64,000 nt of DNA from contig NZ_CP100445.1 of assembly GCF_024227435.1 (NCBI RefSeq), positions 1 through 64,000 of the forward strand, read 5' to 3'. The stretch's first letter is position 1, and each line of letters starts with the position of its first letter. This DNA is from Natrinema caseinilyticum. GTDB taxonomy: Archaea > Halobacteriota > Halobacteria > Halobacteriales > Natrialbaceae. This document shows positions 59,644-64,000 of this stretch, piece by piece. The position numbers were made by a program, and so were the translations under genes. The notes beneath the pieces were generated by a model. The model saw only the letters and a list, made by a program, of their open reading frames with translations, was not told the DNA's origin and did not search any database.

Positions 59644-59781
59644 ATGAAGTACGTCAAAATAGAGTTCGAGGACGAATCGCAGTACGAGAGCCTGAAAGAG
59701 ACAAAGAAACACCACGGTCTGACGTGGAAAGGAATGCTACTCCACGCTCAGAAGGAGTTGGATTCCGGCAGTGCCGATTGA
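59644..59781 (+). CDS. 45-residue TnpB-associated protein
   Basis: MKYVKIEFEDESQYESLKET then KKHHGLTWKGMLLHAQKELD SGSAD (two parts). The strand-helix-helix pattern with KI.FEDE..Y..LK..K...GLTW...L resembles ribbon-helix-helix or similar small DNA-binding proteins that accompany haloarchaeal tnpB genes. It starts 55 bases from tnpB in the opposite direction, inside the element. It may repress tnpB; inference only. Confidence 0.7.
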   Translation: MKYVKIEFEDESQYESLKETKKHHGLTWKGMLLHAQKELDSGSAD

Positions 59782-59818
59782 GCGGTGGACAGCGTAGTCA
59801 AGTGACGCGATTCCCCAC

Positions 59819-59834
59819 CCGGCCTAAAGGCCGG
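59819..59834. repeat. Left-end hairpin of the TnpB element
   Basis: CCGGCCTAAAGGCCGG, a near-perfect palindrome next to the element boundary; the kind of structure recognised by Y1 transposases. Confidence 0.6.
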
Positions 59835-59855
59835 GGTTCCCTCGCTGATTAAAGA

Positions 59856-60376
59856 TGGGTGCCGGTGCAGGGAGGGACGCGCTCTTCTATCAGGAGCGGT
59901 TCGAGACCGTCGCGATCGAAGTGAGCGACCACCTCGTCGAAACGATGCGCGACCGGGGCGTGACCGACGCCCGGCGGGCAGATATGTTTTCGCTCCGCGA
60001 CCACTTCGATCGCGATCGGTTTCGATCGGCCCACGCGATCGGAACGCAGATCGGACTGGCCGGCTCGATTCCGGGCGTTCGCGAGTTCCTCGAGAGTCTC
60101 GCGTACGTCACGACGCCCGATGCGACCGCCGTCGTCGATAACTACGCGCCCGAACTGGACGCGACGGCGGACGTGTTCGCCTACCGGAACGATCCGAGGC
60201 CCGGGTTCGCACACCGCGTCTATCACGTCGTGTACGAGGGCGACGTGGGACGAACGTTGCTCTTCTGTGTCTTCAGCGTGGACCGCCTTCGCGAAGCGAC
60301 CGTCGGAACGCCCTGGGCCGTCGCTGCAACCACGTACGGCGACGTCCAGTGGCGGACGGTACTCGAAAAGGAGTGA
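59856..60376 (+). pseudogene. SAM-dependent methyltransferase, C-terminal part (interrupted)
   Basis: Continuation of 58112-58290: GAGAGRDALFYQERFETVAI (motif I and following), EVSDHLVETMRDRGVTDARR, ADMFSLRDHFDRDRFRSAHA, VREFLESLAYVTTPDATAVV, ending YGDVQWRTVLEKE. The total intact enzyme would be about 232 residues, class I methyltransferase; substrate unknown. An apparent ATG at 59855 is created by the junction. Confidence 0.82.
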
Positions 60377-60425
60377 TACGTCGAACTCGGAACACGTCAC
60401 GAAAGACCGTCTCACCCCGGATGCC

Positions 60426-61673
60426 CTACTCGTACAGCGGGTTCTCTTCGCACAGCACCGCGACTTCGTCGCGAACGTCCTCGATGACCCCCTCGTCGTC
60501 CGGGCTGTCGACGACGCGGGTAATCAGATCGCCGACTGTGCGGCAGTCGTCCTCGTCGAAGCCGCGCGTGGTCAGTCCCGGCGTCCCGGCACGAATGCCG
60601 CTCGGGTTGAACGCCGAGCGCGTCTCGCCGGGCACCGTGTTTCCGTTGAGGACGATACCGGCCGCTTCGAGAGCCTCCTCGGCGTCGCCGCCGGTCGTGT
60701 CGGGATGGCTATCGCGGAGGTCGACGAGGACGAGGTGGTTGTCCGTGCCGCCGGAGACCAGCGAAAACCCGTTCTCGGAGAGCGACTCGCCCAGGGCTTT
60801 CGCGTTCGCGATCGTTTGCGCTGCGTAGTCCTCGAACGAGGGCTCGAGGGCCTCCTTGAATCCGACGGCTTTACCGGCGATGTTGTGCATGAGCGGGCCG
60901 CCCTGGCCGCCGGGGAAGACTGCGGCGTCGATGTCGTCGGCGTATTCGTCGCTCGTCATGACGATGCCGCCGCGACCGGACCGGATCGTCTTGTGGGTCG
61001 AACCGGTCACGAAGTCGGCGACACCGACCGGCGACGGGTGGACGCCCGCCGCGACGAGCCCGGTGATGTGGGCGATGTCCGCCAGGTGGAGCGCGTCGAC
61101 GTCGTCCGCGACGTCCTGAATGCGCTCCCACTCGATCTCGCGCGGATACGCAGAATACCCCGAGACGATGATATCCGGTTCGAACTCGGCGGCGTGGTCG
61201 GCCAGCCCGTCGTAGTCCAGGTAGCCCGTCTCCGGATCGACTTCGTACTGTTCGACCTCGTAGAGCTGTCCCGTGAAGTTCGCCGGGTGGCCGTGGCTCA
61301 GGTGCCCCCCGTGGGTGAGATCGAGCGAGAGAATCTTGTCACCCGGCTCGAGCATGGCGAAGTAGACGGCCTGGTTCGCCTGCGTCCCCGAGTGTGGCTG
61401 AACGTTGACGTGCTCGGCGCCGAACAGCTCCGCCGCGCGATCGATCGCCAACTGCTCGACTTCGTCGGCGTACGTACAGCCGCCGTAGTAACGCTCGCCC
61501 GGATATCCCTCCGCGTACTTGTTCGTGAGCGCGCTGCCCTGGGCGTCGAGGACTGCCTCGCTGACGTGATTCTCGCTGGCGATCATCTGCAGCGTCTCTC
61601 GCTGGCGGTCTACCTCGCCCTCGAGTGCGTCGGCGACGGCGGGATCGACCTCGCGAACCTGATCGTGGTTCAT
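60426..61673 (-). CDS. glyA: Serine hydroxymethyltransferase
   Basis: PLP enzyme converting serine and tetrahydrofolate to glycine and methylene-tetrahydrofolate. 415 residues from ATG 61673: LQMIASENHVSEAVLDAQGS, LTNKYAEGYPGERYYGGCTY, VNVQPHSGTQANQAVYFAML, THGGHLSHG, DIAHITGLVAAGVHPSPVGV, PLP lysine in VTGSTHKTIRSGRGGIVMTS, VFPGGQGGPLMHNIAGKAVG, and SGIRAGTPGLTTRGFDE. Works with FolD, encoded 4 kb away. An upstream in-frame ATG at 61721 is less likely. Confidence 0.96.
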   Translation of the reverse strand: MNHDQVREVDPAVADALEGEVDRQRETLQMIASENHVSEAVLDAQGSALTNKYAEGYPGERYYGGCTYADEVEQLAIDRAAELFGAEHVNVQPHSGTQANQAVYFAMLEPGDKILSLDLTHGGHLSHGHPANFTGQLYEVEQYEVDPETGYLDYDGLADHAAEFEPDIIVSGYSAYPREIEWERIQDVADDVDALHLADIAHITGLVAAGVHPSPVGVADFVTGSTHKTIRSGRGGIVMTSDEYADDIDAAVFPGGQGGPLMHNIAGKAVGFKEALEPSFEDYAAQTIANAKALGESLSENGFSLVSGGTDNHLVLVDLRDSHPDTTGGDAEEALEAAGIVLNGNTVPGETRSAFNPSGIRAGTPGLTTRGFDEDDCRTVGDLITRVVDSPDDEGVIEDVRDEVAVLCEENPLYE

Positions 61674-61837
61674 ATCCGAAGTGCGGTCTGGCGACTGTAT
61701 AAGTGTACCCGTCCCCGGCAAGTCGGGCCACTATCGGCGGCCCGTGTTCGAGCGGGCGGCTTGTCGACTGTCCCCTCCCGCCGTTGCGACCACGGCCCGG
61801 TACAACTAACTTGTCCGAGTGACATTCAACCAACTGA

Positions 61838-63982
61838 ATGATTGAGTGGGCGGTAGACGAGGACACCCTCTACGTCACCGATGCCGATAACGCAGAGTTG
61901 GCGGTCACGGGTGAGGATTTCGTCATCGAAGATACCGGCGTGGATATTCCGCGCCCGGTCGACGATACGCTCGTTGTGACGACGGACGAACTTCGGTTCC
62001 CCCACGCGGTCGTCTACGCGTTCTCCCTCGGACTCGAAGACCAGTACGAACTCGATCCAGGGGGCGAGCCGCTGTCGCTGTCGCCCGGCGAGTACGTCGT
62101 CGACGTCGATACCGATATCAAGGCCTACCTTCGATTTTCGGGCGCTGCGACGATCGAGAAGACGGACGATTACGAGGAGGTCGTCGTTTCCTTTCCGAAC
62201 CAGACCCGCGTCATCCTCGGCGTCCGCTGTCGGCACGAATTCCCGGCCGGAACCATCACCGTCCCCGACCGTCCGTCGGCGATAGCCGAGGCTATTACCC
62301 ACATGGCCGCCTCACACAAGACGGACACCCCCAACCGCTCGTACCCCACGCTTCGGGGCCACCCGTCGCTTCTCGAACACGGCGACGAACTCGAAATTTC
62401 GGACTGCATCAAAGCGGACACTCCCGACCACGGCCTCGAGTTGGTCGTCCCGTCGGACTACGAATCCTTGTTCGTGACCGCACCGCTTGCGTACTACCTC
62501 CAGGCGACCGTGCGGACGACCGACGACGTCTCCGCAGACCGAGCCGGCTCGACGACCGATCGGCCGCGACTTCGACTTCCCGATCACGCGATCGAGAAGG
62601 TACTCTCGCCGATGCCAGACCTGGAACGCGACGTCGAACAGCTGCTTCGGAAAACGTTCTTCCTCGACTGTCTCGTCCGCAACGCCGGGCCGTACGGGAC
62701 GCGTCTGTCGGAGCTCAGCCTCCTCGACGCCCTCGAACTCGACGCCGACGCACTCTACGAAGCCAGTCCCCAGGATAGGCTCGCAACGTACCTCGAGGTC
62801 CCGTACGCGGCGATCAAACACCGCCTCCCGGACTGGCACCTCTCGACGTACGTGACGCCGGCGTACGACAGCATCGAAACGCTCCCGTTCCTGCTCGACC
62901 GATTGAGCATGGTCTATACGCCCCGCACGTCCAAACTCGAGGGGAAAGAACTGGTCGAGCGCTCGCTCGAAGACTTCTATCGAGGTCCCGGTTCCGTTTC
63001 GAGGGGCGGGACCGAGTCGCATCCCGACGCGGGGAGAGCCACGGGCCAGGTCGCTTCGGTAGACATCGTCAAACCGGAGCTTCGAAGCGGGCGCACTCAC
63101 GGGTGGCTCGCCGACGACGTTCCGATCGACGTCTTCAAATCCGCCCCAGAGGCCTACCACAATCGCCTCGATTTCCTCGAGCAGTCGAGCGATTCGACCT
63201 CGATCTGCGTCGTGCTCAACGATCCGGAGATGGCCGGCGAACACGATTACGTCGCCGGCATCTATCGACGGCGCTCGGAAGAACTGTCGATCGACGTTAC
63301 CGTCGAGGAATCGCTCGGCACGGCGGCGCTCGCTCGCGTCTTCGAAGCCGATCACGACTTCGTCCACTATATCGGCCACTGCGAGACCGGCGGGCTGTGT
63401 TGCCCCGACGGGACGCTCTCGGCCTCGAGCCTCGATCGATGTAACGCCCAGACGTTCTTCCTGAACGCCTGTGGCTCCTTTTACGAGGGAAAGAAGCTGA
63501 TCGAAAAGGGGAGCGTCGCGGGCGCGGTTACGTTCACGAAGGTCCTGAACGATCACGCGATCAAAGTCGGGTCCACGTTCGCCAAATTGCTGGTCCACGG
63601 GTTCAGTATCGAACGCGCCATGGGCCTCGCGCGCAGGCGAATCATGATGGGTAAGGACTACGCCGTCGTCGGTGACGGGACTCACTCCCTCACCCAGGGG
63701 AAAAGCCGTCTCCCGACGACGGCGACCCTCGAGGAACTCGATACCGCCGCCGATGGACGGCGGTACCTGCTTACCTTCGACTGTTACTCGACGCGAGTGA
63801 CCGGCTCGTATTACTTCCCACATACCGCAACGAACGAATACGCCTATCTCTGTGGCAACGAATCCAGCTTCACGCTGACCGAGTCGGAACTCGTCACGAT
63901 GCTCAAAGAAACGGAAGCATCGGTAATTTACGACGGGGACATTTACTGGTCGAAGGAACTGTGGCCTCGATTCGATCGATAA
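61838..63982 (+). CDS. CHAT-domain (caspase-like) protein
   Basis: 714 residues. An N-terminal beta-rich region (about 1-150: VVTTDELRFPHAVVYAFSLG), a helical middle (about 170-420), and a C-terminal CHAT/caspase-like protease domain: DFVHYIGHCETGGLCCPDGT with His510 and His514, and NAQTFFLNACGSFYEGKKLI with nucleophile Cys545, then GAVTFTKVLNDHAIKVGSTF. A C-terminal unit of about 75 residues (YLLTFDCYSTRVTGSYYFPH) follows. His-Gly/Cys and NACxS are the family's catalytic dyad motifs. No signal peptide. Likely protease; target unknown. Starts ATG 61838 downstream of a short AT-rich stretch. Confidence 0.8.
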   Translation: MIEWAVDEDTLYVTDADNAELAVTGEDFVIEDTGVDIPRPVDDTLVVTTDELRFPHAVVYAFSLGLEDQYELDPGGEPLSLSPGEYVVDVDTDIKAYLRFSGAATIEKTDDYEEVVVSFPNQTRVILGVRCRHEFPAGTITVPDRPSAIAEAITHMAASHKTDTPNRSYPTLRGHPSLLEHGDELEISDCIKADTPDHGLELVVPSDYESLFVTAPLAYYLQATVRTTDDVSADRAGSTTDRPRLRLPDHAIEKVLSPMPDLERDVEQLLRKTFFLDCLVRNAGPYGTRLSELSLLDALELDADALYEASPQDRLATYLEVPYAAIKHRLPDWHLSTYVTPAYDSIETLPFLLDRLSMVYTPRTSKLEGKELVERSLEDFYRGPGSVSRGGTESHPDAGRATGQVASVDIVKPELRSGRTHGWLADDVPIDVFKSAPEAYHNRLDFLEQSSDSTSICVVLNDPEMAGEHDYVAGIYRRRSEELSIDVTVEESLGTAALARVFEADHDFVHYIGHCETGGLCCPDGTLSASSLDRCNAQTFFLNACGSFYEGKKLIEKGSVAGAVTFTKVLNDHAIKVGSTFAKLLVHGFSIERAMGLARRRIMMGKDYAVVGDGTHSLTQGKSRLPTTATLEELDTAADGRRYLLTFDCYSTRVTGSYYFPHTATNEYAYLCGNESSFTLTESELVTMLKETEASVIYDGDIYWSKELWPRFDR

Positions 63983-64000
63983 TCCAATTCAGGGTCCACC

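Larger units (their letters stand above)
58291..59855 (-). mobile_element. IS1341-type TnpB element (IS200/IS605 superfamily)
   Basis: About 1.57 kb, inserted in a methyltransferase gene without target duplication. The right end (58291-58335) has two hairpins, CCTGCCG/CGGCGGG and TCCCC/GGGGA, ending in minus-strand GGAGGATGTC. The left end has hairpin CCGGCCTAAAGGCCGG (59819-59834). It encodes TnpB and a divergent 45-residue protein, but no TnpA, so it depends on a Y1 transposase elsewhere. The ends match four empty scars in this window. Confidence 0.88.

Noticed and set aside
61339-61866. 175-codon minus-strand frame near glyA
   Set aside because: Overlaps the glyA N terminus in another frame and has arginine-rich shadow composition.
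1-64000. CRISPR arrays and cas genes
   Set aside because: No regularly spaced direct repeats of 24-40 bases were seen and no Cas motif appears in any frame.

Overview
The window comes from a haloarchaeon. The evidence is uniformly high GC, strongly acidic proteins, twin-arginine lipoproteins, TATA boxes about 25-30 bases upstream of start codons (short or absent leaders), and archaeal marker genes: proteasome-activating nucleotidase, RNase P protein Rnp4, a 7S signal recognition particle RNA, digeranylgeranylglyceryl phosphate synthase, a HalOD1 protein and a multi-PAS histidine kinase. All assignments rest on reading the sequence; no database search was run.

Layout. 0-14.9 kb is a housekeeping backbone: PAN; two paralogous family-5 solute-binding lipoproteins (which read as circular permutants) with a PAP2 phosphatase; rnp4-yhbY-mscS; a LolA-like lipoprotein; the 7S RNA; an isoprenoid-synthase-like protein; a CoA-binding protein; a RAD55-like ATPase; and UbiA-type lipid synthase. 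14.9-19.1 kb follows tRNA-Arg(TCG). It is more AT-rich, holds small membrane proteins, an IS6 element and a decayed sensor kinase, and is bounded by a short copy of the tRNA 3' end, so it looks like an island remnant. 19.1-31 kb is mixed: a PH-domain membrane protein, the multi-PAS kinase, an HxlR regulator, a HalOD1 protein, a MaoC hydratase, a hydrolase, an NCS2 permease, a frameshifted secreted protein and two gene-poor stretches of 0.9-1 kb.

31-52 kb is a large cobalamin (B12) locus. It holds the ChlID-type chelatase divergent from cobN, cbiC-cbiE, a NikR-like regulator, cbiA, and the operon cbiT-cbiL-cbiF-cbiG-cbiH1-cbiH2-ferredoxin-orphan-cbiX-DUF3209-PQQ propeller. The genes cover most of corrin ring synthesis, but no cbiJ or cbiD is recognisable here. 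The operon carries several orphan genes, including one that reads as a LAGLIDADG-fold protein whose catalytic acids are replaced. A FabG-type reductase sits between cbiA and cbiT.

52-55.1 kb is a four-gene operon of unknown function: a conserved LLGLEV...LLGNLL domain protein, two proteins with perfect seven-glycine zippers (one Gly every fourth residue) and a helical protein with a repeated STM tail. 55-64 kb holds a zinc-ribbon protein, folD, a hydrolase, a methyltransferase gene split exactly in its SAM-binding motif by a TnpB (IS1341-type) element, glyA, and a CHAT (caspase-like) protease.

The most interesting items are the permuted solute-binding proteins, the degenerate LAGLIDADG protein in the B12 operon, the glycine-zipper operon, the TnpB insertion with its matching empty scars elsewhere in the window (two of which coincide with stop codons of host genes), and the CHAT protease.
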